Assembly: GCA_029255685.2 (NCBI GenBank) | Contig: CM055314.2 | Location: forward strand, 69,700,815 to 69,764,814 | Source of the DNA: Silene conica | Lineage: Eukaryota; Streptophyta; Magnoliopsida; Caryophyllales; Caryophyllaceae | DNA: 64,000 nt | Direction: 5' to 3' | Part shown: piece after piece, positions 26,114 through 39,351 of the stretch | Layout of the letters: every line of letters starts with the position of its first letter | Numbering within the stretch: the first letter of the stretch is position 1 | Position numbers and translations under genes: made by a program | The notes under the pieces: generated by a model | What the model saw: the letters and a program-made list of their open reading frames with translations, nothing else | What the model was told of the DNA's origin: nothing | Database searches by the model: none

Positions 26114-26551
26114 CTTGAAACGAAGGAAGTGGAATGTGAGACACTGCAAAAGCGACTGAATGATCTGGTATGCACATTATATTTTGGATTATATTCTCGT
26201 GATGCTTTATTTATTTTTCCTTGCTTTTTTATTGGTCTGGAATTGCTTAGTCTATTGAATGAATGAGGTTTTGATGTGTTGTCAAAATTGCAGGAACAAA
26301 TTTCAGTACCATCTTTGAGAAAAGCACTCAGGGATGTCCCAGTGGAGAAAGATGCTGCTGTTGTTGCACGGGTATACAATTTTGGACATATACTTGTTAT
26401 GCTATATTGATGGTCATTGAGATACGCGTATACCCGTATTTGTTTGAGCATTGAACTTATGGTATTGGTTATATTAATGTAGGAGGATCTATCAGCACAA
26501 CTTCGAACACTAAGAAAGCGTTTGAAGGAGGCTGAAGAAGAGCAGTACAGA
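26114..26551 (+). pseudogene. Three exons of a plant coiled-coil protein
   Basis: Three phase-0 exons with good borders: 26114-26167 (LETKEVECETLQKRLNDL, then GTATGC), 26294-26371 (EQISVPSLRKALRDVPVEKD, AAVVAR, then GTATAC) and 26483-26551 (EDLSAQLRTLRKRLKEAEEE, QYR, then GTGAGC). The heptad-rich, charged sequence is a coiled coil. I recognise the style of a plant long coiled-coil protein but cannot name it. No start, stop or further exons were found within 3 kb. It is probably a fragment, though transcription cannot be excluded. Confidence 0.6.
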
Positions 26552-29429
26552 GTGAGCAATTGCTGTCCTTTTATTTTTCGAAAATTCTCAAAAGAAGCGG
26601 TCACAACTGGTCACCATCCAACTCTTGATCTGCTGCCCCTTAAAATTCGTTGCTGTTTCTGATTTAGGCTATGAGTTTATGTTAGCGGTGATGGCACCGG
26701 GAATTCGATCCTCTATTTTAAGTTAGCAACTCGTCATGCTGCTTTGCTACCACAAACTGTTTAACATTCTGGGGGGGGGGGGGGGGGTTGTCTACTCTAT
26801 GGATTAGTTAAATTTGAATTGAATTTGCTACAGTACATCTGTGAATTGCTTAATTGACATTGAAGTGGGAACAATGGTTGTAATTGCTTTTGAAAGAAAC
26901 TCACAGTGAGGGATGAAATAACAAGAGAATAAAGTGGTCTAAGTAGTGTAAGCGGAGTGTTTACGGCAACGTCTGAGAAGCCACCATGGTCTTGGGCAGG
27001 AGCGAGAGAAATGGATGGTTTAGTTGAGGCTGTAGGGACTAGAACTTGCATTTTATCATTATTTATCATGACATGTGTAGTATTTTAAGAGGTGGGTAAC
27101 ACAAGATCGCTAGGATGATCTGATGTTTAGGTAACACTGAGTTTTTTTTTGTGAAATATACGTGGCTATCCAATTTGGTTGGATGGAATATTCTGAGATA
27201 TTGGTTTTGTTAGTAGTTCAACTGTTCGAAAACCTTAAATGAGAGGATTACTTTCTTCATTCGCCTCCAAGTAACATTCCATGAACTTCAACGTTTTTGT
27301 TGTAGATTTATAGGTGGAAAACTGAAAGTATGTGTTGTTATTATTGTCTTTTAGATTAGGGAAGAAGTTCATTTCATTTGTTGCAGGCCCACTTTTTAAA
27401 TGGATTTAGCCTGCAACTATAAGCAGTTTTGGACAACATGCTGAAAGGTTGAAGTATCTGGTGATATTGAGTGACAGGGTGTTCTGTAATTTAGGGTATC
27501 ATATCCTAGCCTAAATCTTTTGATGCTGGACTTCTGAGACCTTAAAATTCTGAGTCTTATCTTTTGGTTCCCTAAGGGCTATCTTTCCCTAATTTTCATA
27601 ATAACATAAAAGTATATGTTCCTTAACTGGTAATTTGGTTCAATCTCAGGAGCAAATCACATTCTGATTTAAATCTATGAGCTGTCCTATTACTCAGTCA
27701 TTCTCTTTTCTCTTTAACACAATTTTTAATAAAAACAGCAGATGTCGTCACTATAATCATCACTGCCACAGTTGAAGCCCACCAGCAGAATTTCTCCATC
27801 ATCAATATAAACAAGTTATGAAAATGTCTCTAGATTAGATTATTACCGAAAATATATTATGGGATTGTAGATCTATAAATTACAATTCAAAAATTTCAAA
27901 CTTTAATAAGCTTGAGATAGTGGATGAAAGAGGTACCCAATCAGTCAAGGATCCCGAGCTATCCGAAGATGACAACAATGAGGAAATTTGTATTAAGTTG
28001 AAATCCAATGTACAAGATATGGTGAATCAAGCTACGGTGTTTTTGAATGTCCCCCTGATGGCGGGAGTGCTGGTGTACAGGCTCAACAGGGACAAGTTCT
28101 TAGGCATGGAGAGACTATCCTTGCATGGATGCCCTCTACTTCTGCATTGTGATCATGTGCACCATCGAAGTCGGAGGACAGTGGTTGGAGAAAAAGGCTG
28201 GCAATCTGGATGGAGAAGGTGGTTTTTGGTGGGAAGGTGTTTAAGAAGGAAAGAGGAGGTGGAACAATTAGTGGTCATTGATATTGGTTTGAGAGTTGAT
28301 AGGATTAATCGTATGGGGTCAGGCCGTTAGGGTGACTGATTGTAGTTAGGTGAACCAATTTTTTTTTTTTAAAAAAGGTATAGATAAATACTAATGGGAT
28401 TAGTAACTTTAATGAATAGGTAGGACAGATTTAAAAGCCAGCAAAAAACTCAACCGAAAGAGAAGTGGGTAGAAAATAATCAACTTCCTCAAAGGGAAAG
28501 TAGGAAGCAAAGAAAAGGATGGAGTCTGATATAGATTCGTCTTTTCAGTTTTTATTTTTGCTATAAATTCCGGAACCTAGGTGCATAGCCTGTTCAAATC
28601 CTGCTGCATCCTCCTTGTCATAAAAAAAAAACCATCTAGGATACATGGCTAGGGTAGGAGAATATAACGTCTGTTAAAAGTTTCTGAACGACTTTAACCA
28701 GTGAATATAGTCTCTAAATGTCTCTGAACTGATCTGTTTAACCAAACTTCATAAAGTAGTAGACTATTCTGAACGGGGGTGCTGTTACACCAATTTTACT
28801 GATAATTTGCAGTTAGCCAGGCTTTGGGAATGGCTGTGGAGGGAGGGCCTGATCGAAAATGCTCTACAAGTACCATAAATATTGATCACTTTTGATTTAG
28901 ACTCTTGCAATTATGGATCCTACTTGCTTATTTTGAGGGATATAGGGGAAAGACTTTAAACTGTTTTATACTCCTTAGGAATATTAATCTTGCATTTTAC
29001 TCATTGCAGTTTAATTATTTTTATTGAGGATAAAATATGATCTATTACCATTTTAACATACTAAAGTGGTTCATTTTGAGACAAGCAAAACTGGAGGGGT
29101 GGCCAATCTTTTAGGACTGAGATAGGATGATTATCGGCATTACCCTTTAAGTACAATGCACTTACATTAAAAACAGAAGTGGTGTAACAAAGTTGATTGC
29201 GATTAAATAAGTCTCCAATGTCTGAACTATTCAGATAACCGACATACATGCTATTGAATTAGGATGTCCCAACTCCCAACATATTTGTGTTGATGCCAGG
29301 CCATATATTCAGCTACTTGCTATATTAATTTTGTTCCGATACATGTATATACTGCCTTTTTCAAGTTTACTTTGAGTAATGTGTTGTATGTGAATTGGAT
29401 TGAATATTTATTTGTTTCCTTCATGTCAG
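26552..29429. other. No gene supported
   Basis: The region contains a G17 homopolymer (26771-26787). It also holds short exon-like pieces I could not place: LARLWEWLWREGLIENAL at about 28814, and a 136-codon frame at 27920-28330 with no recognised family. A GTTCAAATCC box followed by an A run near 28597-28632 suggests a SINE tail. No further NRPB3 exon was recognised here. Confidence 0.45.
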
Positions 29430-29690
29430 GTGGTGGTGGTTGATCCTGAGGCCTATACATATGATGATGAAGTGATTAAGAAAGCAGAAGCTATGGGAAA
29501 GCCGAGACTCATTGAGATCTATACTAGAGAGGACTCTTTCATTTTCACCGTTGAGTCTACGGGTGGAATCAAGGCATCTCAACTGGTGCTCAATGCAATT
29601 GAAATTCTGAAGCAGAAGCTCGATGTTGTTCGCTTGGCTGAGGATGCGATAGATGCTGATGATTTTGGAGACTTAGGTGCTCGTATGTGA
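29430..29690 (+). CDS. NRPB3: NRPB3 last exon (C-terminal 86 aa)
   Basis: After TTCATGTCAG, a phase-0 exon reads VVVVDPEAYTYDDEVIKKAE, MGKPRLIEI, DSFIFTVESTGGIKASQLVL, NAIEILKQKLDVVRL and ends DFGDLGARM-TGA. This is the conserved C-terminus of plant RPB3, the alpha-like subunit that dimerises with RPB11 in RNA polymerase II assembly. The upstream exons with the N-terminal dimerisation domain are not recognisable in the preceding 3 kb, where coiled-coil exons of another gene lie instead. This is therefore an isolated terminal exon, or a gene with a very long intron. The last 38 bases recur at the window start. Confidence 0.82.
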   Translation: MVVVDPEAYTYDDEVIKKAEAMGKPRLIEIYTREDSFIFTVESTGGIKASQLVLNAIEILKQKLDVVRLAEDAIDADDFGDLGARM

Positions 29691-30700
29691 GGGTGATGAT
29701 TGATGGTTAACCGGTAACTTTCTTAATGTGCTAAGCTCCATCAATCCTAATACATGACCATGGTATATAATTCTAACTTGTTTCATTGGTTTGAGATGTA
29801 CAAGTTTAGATAATGTAATGCTGATCTTAGTTTTTAAGAGGTGGCCTGCGTTTTCACTTTAGCTAACAATCACTTGGCATAGACCACTGCTATTATGTGC
29901 AACCTGTAAAATGTGCAATATACATCTTCTAATTAGTCGTCTTCTCGTTTAACTTGTTCCCCTATCACATCCCTATATAAAGATAGTGATGTTGTACTTG
30001 TGTATGGAAATTGTGGGGTTAGATTTCCTATTGATGGTTTACAAATTTGTGTCATAATGGTTTAGATAATTATAGTGGTTCAAGAATGCATCAATTCTAT
30101 CGTTGATGTTGCGGCCTAGGTTAGTCAGACCTAGAAGTATTTGACACCCATATTAACCCCTTCATTCTTTTGGAGTGAAATGGAGGCTAATTACTATCTC
30201 ATGAAGGGTGTAATAGTTACCTACATCCTATGACTTACTTCCCACATCCTATAGAGTGTTTTGTTATCCTTTCATGTTCACAAATTTCTATTTAAAATAA
30301 ATCTATCAACATAAGTGTTATCTTATCTAATGGTCTAACTTCGTTTACGTGTAGTATTTGACCTGTTTTAAAATTGTTAAACGGTATCTTAGCTTCATCT
30401 TAAGGGAGATTGACCTTATTTAAGTAAGGTAGAAATTTTTTGATTAATAACACAAAATATCCAAGTTTCAGTAGAATGTTTTTGTGTTGAGGCTAGAAAT
30501 GAGCATTGTGCTCACGTGGTTAAGGTACTGGGAATGGTAGGAAAGTTGGAAGAGGCATAAAATTTCGTCATGTCTTTGCCGGAACCCGTTGATGCTGCCA
30601 TCTGGGAAGTATTACTAGGTTGCTGTTTTGTAAAATGAAAAAAGGAGGAGGAAGTATGGAAGTATGGGAAGATGACAGAGAAGAAGAGTGCAAAAACTAG
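29653..30700. repeat. Segmental duplication, right copy (non-TE flank)
   Basis: Collinear with 1-1046 at roughly 99.5% identity, ending at the same ACTAG target duplication (30696-30700). Confidence 0.9.
30498..30638 (+). pseudogene. PPR gene fragment, right copy
   Basis: Same fragment as 844-984, with an added nonsense codon (TAA at 30558-30560) where the left copy has TAC. Confidence 0.7.
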
Positions 30701-31281
30701 TGATACAGACATCGAAGTTGCTGGTTCGTTGCTTAGCTCGAACATTGGAGACGGGGTTTACTTGTGTTCGAGGGCTCGGTTTGTATGCATGGTTACGTTG
30801 AACTAAGTTTGCTTTCGTTGCATGGTCACAATGATTAGAGATGGTCCACCACTTTGTTTAGCTAAGCTTTACGTAATGAATAAAAGGGTGTAATGTGGAT
30901 TACACCTTAGTTAATGTTTTATTTATTTTGGAGTATTGGAAGGTTGTAATTAGTGTCCTAGATTGATTAGTTAATTACCTTAATTAACTAGTTAATTCTA
31001 GGATTGGTGGAGGCTTTTCATGTGGCTCTTTTGAGGCTATTTAAGCCATGCTTTATCAATAAGAATATCATCCAAGTTTGCTTAAAACAAAATCTCTGTA
31101 ATTTAACTTGTGGTTGTCGAGTACAATTCTTGTTATTTCGAGCTATTGTCTAGACGCGTTTCTAGCTTAGTTCTTGAGTTCGAGTCAATAAGTCTTGGCT
31201 TGGTCTCGTAATTCGTCAAACTATAGGTCTAGTTTGTCGGATATATCTTTGCTCTTATTTTCCAATATCAAACACGTATCA
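30701..31281 (+). repeat. LTR-A, full-length 5' LTR (581 bp)
   Basis: The target duplication ACTAG precedes it and the PBS TGGTATCAGAG follows at 31286-31296. It carries the 5'-type TTAATTAACTAG. Confidence 0.92.
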
Positions 31282-31410
31282 TTTGTGGTATCAGAGTTTC
31301 GGCTCTCGATTATCTTTCTCGAGACGATTCTTGGTACAAAACAAAAAAAAACAAAAAAAAAACACAAAAAAAAATAATTATTTATTACATACGCGCAAGA
31401 AGGCAGGATT

Positions 31411-32283
31411 ATGGCCGAGTACGATGACGAAACGTTGCTCGCTCATTTACGCGACATGCTTCGTAATCAGCCCAGAGGACCTCGTCACAAGCAAGATGAG
31501 TTCAAAATCTCAGAACTTCCAGAATTTATCGGTGGAATAGATCCAGAAGGCTATTTGGAATGGGAGCGGAAAATCGAACGGATGTTTGATTTCAAGGATC
31601 TTAGTGACGAGAAGAGGTGTCGGTATGCGATTTTAAGATTGAGCAAGGGAGCTTCACTTTGGTTCGAGGGGGTAAAGAACAGAAGAGAGCGCGCCGGAAA
31701 GGAGAAGATTTCCTCTTGGGACTCTTTGAAGCGTAAACTACGTAAACGGTATGTACCAACAACCCACAAAATTTCTACTTATCGAAAAAATGCCGAATTT
31801 AGACAAGGGAAATTGAGTGTTGAGGAATACATTGATGAATTCGAGAGTCTGACTTTAATGGGGGAATTAGAGGAATTAGAGGAACAGAAAATGGCACGAT
31901 TTTTAAGAGGTCTAAATTTCAGTGCTGCTAGCGTCGTAGAGCTATACCCATATTCCGACTTCGACACGTTATGTGGGCTATGTATAAAGCTCGAATCCCA
32001 GGGTAGGTCAAAATACGGGGGAGGGTCAAACCCAGAGTCGGGTAAATCCAAAACTTGGACTAAGTCTGAAACAACCTCAAAATACAACTCCCCTGCTTCT
32101 ACCAGCAATTCAAACAAACCCTCAAACCCAGATTCCCCTACTACCCCAAAAATAACCCACGTAACCAATGAGACATCTCTTTCGAAAGTAAGGTGTTACG
32201 TGCCAAGGGTTTGGGCACTTCCAAAGCTCTTGTCCAAACAAACGGGTGGTGACATTGAGGGACGCTGTGGCTGTGCGAGATGA
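31411..32283 (+). pseudogene. Unit 1 gag ORF (290 aa)
   Basis: Gag domain as in the left copy. The frame is thrown by the inserted base at the degenerate zinc knuckle (VWALPKLLSKQTGG) and stops 37 bp after the next frame opens. Confidence 0.88.
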
Positions 32284-33268
32284 GTTGTTAGACGAGGAAG
32301 AGAGGGATCGATTGGGGGACATATTCAATTTTGATGATGGCGGAAGTGAGGAAGGGGAAGTAGAGGATTATGTGGCCCCGAATTACGACACGACCTTGGT
32401 ACTTCGCACCTTGCAAACTCAATCAGTCCCGGAAATTGCAGAACAGCGGGACCAATTATTTCATACCAAATGTCGAATAGGTGATAAATGGTGCAGTGTG
32501 ATAGTCGACGGCGGTAGTTGCACTAACGTAGCTTCAAGTGAGATGGTTTCCAAACTCGGGTTGACCACCACGGCTCATCCTAAACCATATTCATTGCATT
32601 GGCTTGACGACGGTAATAAGTTGAAGGTGTCGAAGCAGGTACTCGTTGGTTTGGCTATGGGTTTCTATCGAGACGAGATATTGTGCGACGTAATTCCGAT
32701 GGACGCTTGTCACATCTTGTTGGGTCGTCCTTGGCAGTTTGATAAGGACGTGGTGCATCGGGGACGAAGTAATGAGTATGAGTTTCGTGATAAGGGGAAG
32801 AAAATTGTTCTAAAGCCTATGTCTGCTAAGGAAATTCGGAGTATGAGTACCACCAAGAAGAAAGCAACAATGTTGATTACGGAACGAGAGATCGAATCCG
32901 CCATTAATAATGGCGAGTGGGTGTATTTGCTTGTGGCTAGGGAAGAATTACAACATAATCAGGGACATTTGCCAAGCAGCCCCCTGGAATGCTTGCTACG
33001 TGAATTTCAAGACATTTTTCCCGATGATTTACCTCCGGGTCTTCCTCCTATCCGCGGGATTGAACACCAAATCGACCTTATTCCGGGGGCATCCTTACCC
33101 AATAAGGCCGCCTACCGTTGTAATCCGGAGGAAACCAAGGAGCTTCAAAGACAAATTGAGGAGCTTATGGAGCTAGCGTGGGTTTGTGCGCGAAAGTCTA
33201 AGTCCGTGTGCCGTTACAGTACTGCTCGTTCCAAAAAAGGATGGCACTTGGCGTATGTGTGTCGATAG
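32246..33268 (+). pseudogene. Unit 1 protease / RT-start frame (340 aa)
   Basis: This is the continuation of the original gag-pol frame after the inserted base. It has no natural ATG start. It contains the aspartic protease site IVDGGSCTNVAS and HILLGRPWQFD, and ends at the same RT frameshift as the left copy. RT blocks follow in another frame up to 33609. Confidence 0.85.
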
Positions 33269-33609
33269 TCGGGCCGTGAATAATATTACCATTAAATATC
33301 GATTCCCAATACCAAGACTCGACGATATGCTTGATGAACTCCATGGCTCTGTTTTATTTTCATAAATTGATTTGCGGAGTGGATACCATCAAATTAGAAT
33401 GCGAGAGGGTGACGAATGGAAGACGGCTTTCAAAACAAAGCATGGGCTCTATGAGTGGACGGTTATGCCATTTGGGCTCACTAATGCCCCGAGCACATTT
33501 ATGTGATTAATGAATGAGATGCTTAAACCATTTTTGGGTCGATTTGTGGTAGTCTATCTCGATGATATTTTGGTTTTTAGCAAAAGTTAAGAGGAGCATT
33601 TAAAGCATT

Positions 33610-34152
33610 CGAACATTGGAGACGGGGTTTACTTGTGTTCGAGGGCTCGGTTTGTATGCATGGTTACGTTGAACTAAGTTTGCTTTCGTTGCATGGTCAC
33701 AATGATTAGAGATGGTCCACCACTTTGTTTAGCTAAGCTTTACGTAATGAATAAAAGGGTGTAATGTGGATTACACCTTAGTTAATGTTTTATTTATTTT
33801 GGAGTATTGGAAGGTTGTAATTAGTGTCCTAGATTGATTAGTTAATTACCTTAATTAGCTAGTTAATTCTAGGATTGGTGGAGGCTTTTCATGTGGCTCT
33901 TTTGAGGCTATTTAAGCCATGCTTTATCAATAAGAATATCATCCAAGTTTGCTTAAAACAAAATCTCTGTAATTTAACTTGTGGTTGTCGAGTACAATTC
34001 TTGTTATTTCGAGCTATTGTCTAGACGCGTTTCTAGCTTAGTTCTTGAGTTCGAGTCAATAAGTCTTGGCTTGGTCTCGTAATTCGTCAAACTATAGGTC
34101 TAGTTTGTCGGATATATCTTTGCTCTTATTTTCCAATATCAAACACGTATCA
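33610..34152 (+). repeat. LTR-B, truncated (543 bp)
   Basis: It joins RT at AAAGCATT / CGAACATTGG. It carries TTTAGCTAAGC (5'-like) together with TTAATTAGCTAG (3'-like), a mosaic shared with LTR-C and LTR-D. Confidence 0.92.
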
Positions 34153-34281
34153 TTTGTGGTATCAGAGTTTCGGCTCTCGATTATCTTTCTCGAGACGATT
34201 CTTGGTACAAAACAAAAAAAAACAAAAAAAAAACACAAAAAAAAATAATTATTTATTACATACGCGCAAGAAGGCAGGATT

Positions 34282-35154
34282 ATGGCCGAGTACGATGACG
34301 AAACGTTGCTCGCTCATTTACGCGACATGCTTCGTAATCAGCCCAGAGGACCTCGTCACAAGCAAGATGAGTTCAAAATCTCAGAACTTCCAGAATTTAT
34401 CGGTGGAATAGATCCAGAAGGCTATTTGGAATGGGAGCGGAAAATCGAACGGATGTTTGATTTCAAGGATCTTAGTGACGAGAAGAGGTGTCGGTATGCG
34501 ATTTTAAGATTGAGCAAGGGAGCTTCACTTTGGTTCGAGGGGGTAAAGAACAGAAGAGAGCGCGCCGGAAAGGAGAAGATTTCCTCTTGGGACTCTTTGA
34601 AGCGTAAACTACGTAAACGGTATGTACCAACAACCCACAAAATTTCTACTTATCGAAAAAATGCCGAATTTAGACAAGGGAAATTGAGTGTTGAGGAATA
34701 CATTGATGAATTCGAGAGTCTGACTTTAATGGGGGAATTAGAGGAATTAGAGGAACAGAAAATGGCACGATTTTTAAGAGGTCTAAATTTCAGTGCTGCT
34801 AGCGTCGTAGAGCTATACCCATATTCCGACTTCGACACGTTATGTGGGCTATGTATAAAGCTCGAATCCCAGGGTAGGTCAAAATACGGGGGAGGGTCAA
34901 ACCCAGAGTCGGGTAAATCCAAAACTTGGACTAAGTCTGAAACAACCTCAAAATACAACTCCCCTGCTTCTACCAGCAATTCAAACAAACCCTCAAACCC
35001 AGATTCCCCTACTACCCCAAAAATAACCCACGTAACCAATGAGACATCTCTTTCGAAAGTAAGGTGTTACGTGCCAAGGGTTTGGGCACTTCCAAAGCTC
35101 TTGTCCAAACAAACGGGTGGTGACATTGAGGGACGCTGTGGCTGTGCGAGATGA
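34282..35154 (+). pseudogene. Unit 2 gag ORF (290 aa)
   Basis: Translation identical to the unit 1 gag, with the same frameshift. Confidence 0.88.
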
Positions 35155-36139
35155 GTTGTTAGACGAGGAAGAGAGGGATCGATTGGGGGACATATTCAAT
35201 TTTGATGATGGCGGAAGTGAGGAAGGGGAAGTAGAGGATTATGTGGCCCCGAATTACGACACGACCTTGGTACTTCGCACCTTGCAAACTCAATCAGTCC
35301 CGGAAATTGCAGAACAGCGGGACCAATTATTTCATACCAAATGTCGAATAGGTGATAAATGGTGCAGTGTGATAGTCGACGGCGGTAGTTGCACTAACGT
35401 AGCTTCAAGTGAGATGGTTTCCAAACTCGGGTTGACCACCACGGCTCATCCTAAACCATATTCATTGCATTGGCTTGACGACGGTAATAAGTTGAAGGTG
35501 TCGAAGCAGGTACTCGTTGGTTTGGCTATGGGTTTCTATCGAGACGAGATATTGTGCGACGTAATTCCGATGGACGCTTGTCACATCTTGTTGGGTCGTC
35601 CTTGGCAGTTTGATAAGGACGTGGTGCATCGGGGACGAAGTAATGAGTATGAGTTTCGTGATAAGGGGAAGAAAATTGTTCTAAAGCCTATGTCTGCTAA
35701 GGAAATTCGGAGTATGAGTACCACCAAGAAGAAAGCAACAATGTTGATTACGGAACGAGAGATCGAATCCGCCATTAATAATGGCGAGTGGGTGTATTTG
35801 CTTGTGGCTAGGGAAGAATTACAACATAATCAGGGACATTTGCCAAGCAGCCCCCTGGAATGCTTGCTACGTGAATTTCAAGACATTTTTCCCGATGATT
35901 TACCTCCGGGTCTTCCTCCTATCCGCGGGATTGAACACCAAATCGACCTTATTCCGGGGGCATCCTTACCCAATAAGGCCGCCTACCGTTGTAATCCGGA
36001 GGAAACCAAGGAGCTTCAAAGACAAATTGAGGAGCTTATGGAGCTAGCGTGGGTTTGTGCGCGAAAGTCTAAGTCCGTGTGCCGTTACAGTACTGCTCGT
36101 TCCAAAAAAGGATGGCACTTGGCGTATGTGTGTCGATAG
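35117..36139 (+). pseudogene. Unit 2 protease / RT-start frame
   Basis: Translation identical to unit 1. It is followed by the same stop-bearing RT remnant to 36480. Confidence 0.85.
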
Positions 36140-36480
36140 TCGGGCCGTGAATAATATTACCATTAAATATCGATTCCCAATACCAAGACTCGACGATATG
36201 CTTGATGAACTCCATGGCTCTGTTTTATTTTCATAAATTGATTTGCGGAGTGGATACCATCAAATTAGAATGCGAGAGGGTGACGAATGGAAGACGGCTT
36301 TCAAAACAAAGCATGGGCTCTATGAGTGGACGGTTATGCCATTTGGGCTCACTAATGCCCCGAGCACATTTATGTGATTAATGAATGAGATGCTTAAACC
36401 ATTTTTGGGTCGATTTGTGGTAGTCTATCTCGATGATATTTTGGTTTTTAGCAAAAGTTAAGAGGAGCATTTAAAGCATT

Positions 36481-37023
36481 CGAACATTGGAGACGGGGTT
36501 TACTTGTGTTCGAGGGCTCGGTTTGTATGCATGGTTACGTTGAACTAAGTTTGCTTTCGTTGCATGGTCACAATGATTAGAGATGGTCCACCACTTTGTT
36601 TAGCTAAGCTTTACGTAATGAATAAAAGGGTGTAATGTGGATTACACCTTAGTTAATGTTTTATTTATTTTGGAGTATTGGAAGGTTGTAATTAGTGTCC
36701 TAGATTGATTAGTTAATTACCTTAATTAGCTAGTTAATTCTAGGATTGGTGGAGGCTTTTCATGTGGCTCTTTTGAGGCTATTTAAGCCATGCTTTATCA
36801 ATAAGAATATCATCCAAGTTTGCTTAAAACAAAATCTCTGTAATTTAACTTGTGGTTGTCGAGTACAATTCTTGTTATTTCGAGCTATTGTCTAGACGCG
36901 TTTCTAGCTTAGTTCTTGAGTTCGAGTCAATAAGTCTTGGCTTGGTCTCGTAATTCGTCAAACTATAGGTCTAGTTTGTCGGATATATCTTTGCTCTTAT
37001 TTTCCAATATCAAACACGTATCA
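36481..37023 (+). repeat. LTR-C, truncated (543 bp)
   Basis: Same boundaries and mosaic bases as LTR-B. Confidence 0.92.
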
Positions 37024-37148
37024 TTTGTGGTATCAGAGTTTCGGCTCTCGATTATCTTTCTCGAGACGATTCTTGGTACAAAACAAAAAAAAACAAAAAA
37101 AAAACACAAAAAAAAATAATTATTTATTACATACGCGCAAGAAGGCAG

Positions 37149-37829
37149 GATTATGGCCGAGTACGATGACGAAACGTTGCTCGCTCATTTACGCGACATG
37201 CTTCGTAATCAGCCCAGAGGACCTCGTCACAAGCAAGATGAGTTCAAAATCTCAGAACTTCCAGAATTTATCGGTGGAATAGATCCAGAAGGCTATTTGG
37301 AATGGGAGCGGAAAATCGAACGGATGTTTGATTTCAAGGATCTTAGTGACGAGAAGAGGTGTCGGTATGCGATTTTAAGATTGAGCAAGGGAGCTTCACT
37401 TTGGTTCGAGGGGGTAAAGAACAGAAGAGAGCGCGCCGGAAAGGAGAAGATTTCCTCTTGGGACTCTTTGAAGCGTAAACTACGTAAAAGATTATGGCCG
37501 AGTACGATGACGAAACGTTGCTCGCTCATTTACGCGACATGCTTCGTAATCAGCCCAGAGGACCTCGTCACAAGCAAGATGAGTTCAAAATCTCAGAACT
37601 TCCAGAATTTATCGGTGGAATAGATCCAGAAGGCTATTTGGAATGGGAGCGGAAAATCGAACGGATGTTTGATTTCAAGGATCTTAGTGACGAGAAGAGG
37701 TGTCGGTATGCGATTTTAAGATTGAGCAAGGGAGCTTCACTTTGGTTCGAGGGGGTAAAGAACAGAAGAGAGCGCGCCGGAAAGGAGAAGATTTCCTCTT
37801 GGGACTCTTTGAAGCGTAAACTACGTAAA
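37149..37829 (+). repeat. 341-bp tandem duplication of the gag start in unit 3
   Basis: 37149-37489 is repeated at 37490-37830, beginning GATTATGGCCGAGTACG and ending in CTACGTAAA. It adds a second gag ATG (37153 and 37494). Since 341 is not a multiple of three, the first copy is out of frame with the second. Confidence 0.93.
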
Positions 37830-38366
37830 CGGTATGTACCAACAACCCACAAAATTTCTACTTATCGAAAAAATGCCGAATTTAGACAAGGGAAATTGAG
37901 TGTTGAGGAATACATTGATGAATTCGAGAGTCTGACTTTAATGGGGGAATTAGAGGAATTAGAGGAACAGAAAATGGCACGATTTTTAAGAGGTCTAAAT
38001 TTCAGTGCTGCTAGCGTCGTAGAGCTATACCCATATTCCGACTTCGACACGTTATGTGGGCTATGTATAAAGCTCGAATCCCAGGGTAGGTCAAAATACG
38101 GGGGAGGGTCAAACCCAGAGTCGGGTAAATCCAAAACTTGGACTAAGTCTGAAACAACCTCAAAATACAACTCCCCTGCTTCTACCAGCAATTCAAACAA
38201 ACCCTCAAACCCAGATTCCCCTACTACCCCAAAAATAACCCACGTAACCAATGAGACATCTCTTTCGAAAGTAAGGTGTTACGTGCCAAGGGTTTGGGCA
38301 CTTCCAAAGCTCTTGTCCAAACAAACGGGTGGTGACATTGAGGGACGCTGTGGCTGTGCGAGATGA
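37494..38366 (+). pseudogene. Unit 3 gag ORF (290 aa)
   Basis: It starts at the second, duplicated ATG; otherwise it matches units 1 and 2. The abortive first copy (37153-37623) reads 113 normal residues and then runs into a wrong frame. Confidence 0.88.
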
Positions 38367-39351
38367 GTTGTTAGACGAGGAAGAGAGGGATCGATTGGGG
38401 GACATATTCAATTTTGATGATGGCGGAAGTGAGGAAGGGGAAGTAGAGGATTATGTGGCCCCGAATTACGACACGACCTTGGTACTTCGCACCTTGCAAA
38501 CTCAATCAGTCCCGGAAATTGCAGAACAGCGGGACCAATTATTTCATACCAAATGTCGAATAGGTGATAAATGGTGCAGTGTGATAGTCGACGGCGGTAG
38601 TTGCACTAACGTAGCTTCAAGTGAGATGGTTTCCAAACTCGGGTTGACCACCACGGCTCATCCTAAACCATATTCATTGCATTGGCTTGACGACGGTAAT
38701 AAGTTGAAGGTGTCGAAGCAGGTACTCGTTGGTTTGGCTATGGGTTTCTATCGAGACGAGATATTGTGCGACGTAATTCCGATGGACGCTTGTCACATCT
38801 TGTTGGGTCGTCCTTGGCAGTTTGATAAGGACGTGGTGCATCGGGGACGAAGTAATGAGTATGAGTTTCGTGATAAGGGGAAGAAAATTGTTCTAAAGCC
38901 TATGTCTGCTAAGGAAATTCGGAGTATGAGTACCACCAAGAAGAAAGCAACAATGTTGATTACGGAACGAGAGATCGAATCCGCCATTAATAATGGCGAG
39001 TGGGTGTATTTGCTTGTGGCTAGGGAAGAATTACAACATAATCAGGGACATTTGCCAAGCAGCCCCCTGGAATGCTTGCTACGTGAATTTCAAGACATTT
39101 TTCCCGATGATTTACCTCCGGGTCTTCCTCCTATCCGCGGGATTGAACACCAAATCGACCTTATTCCGGGGGCATCCTTACCCAATAAGGCCGCCTACCG
39201 TTGTAATCCGGAGGAAACCAAGGAGCTTCAAAGACAAATTGAGGAGCTTATGGAGCTAGCGTGGGTTTGTGCGCGAAAGTCTAAGTCCGTGTGCCGTTAC
39301 AGTACTGCTCGTTCCAAAAAAGGATGGCACTTGGCGTATGTGTGTCGATAG
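38329..39351 (+). pseudogene. Unit 3 protease / RT-start frame
   Basis: Same translation as unit 1. The RT remnant downstream has an extra 1-bp deletion (GAATGGAGACGGC near 39498). Confidence 0.85.

Noticed and set aside
27920-28330. 136-codon frame
   Set aside because: No family recognised, no splice context, and the C-terminal half looks random. Kept only as a note in the spacer entry.
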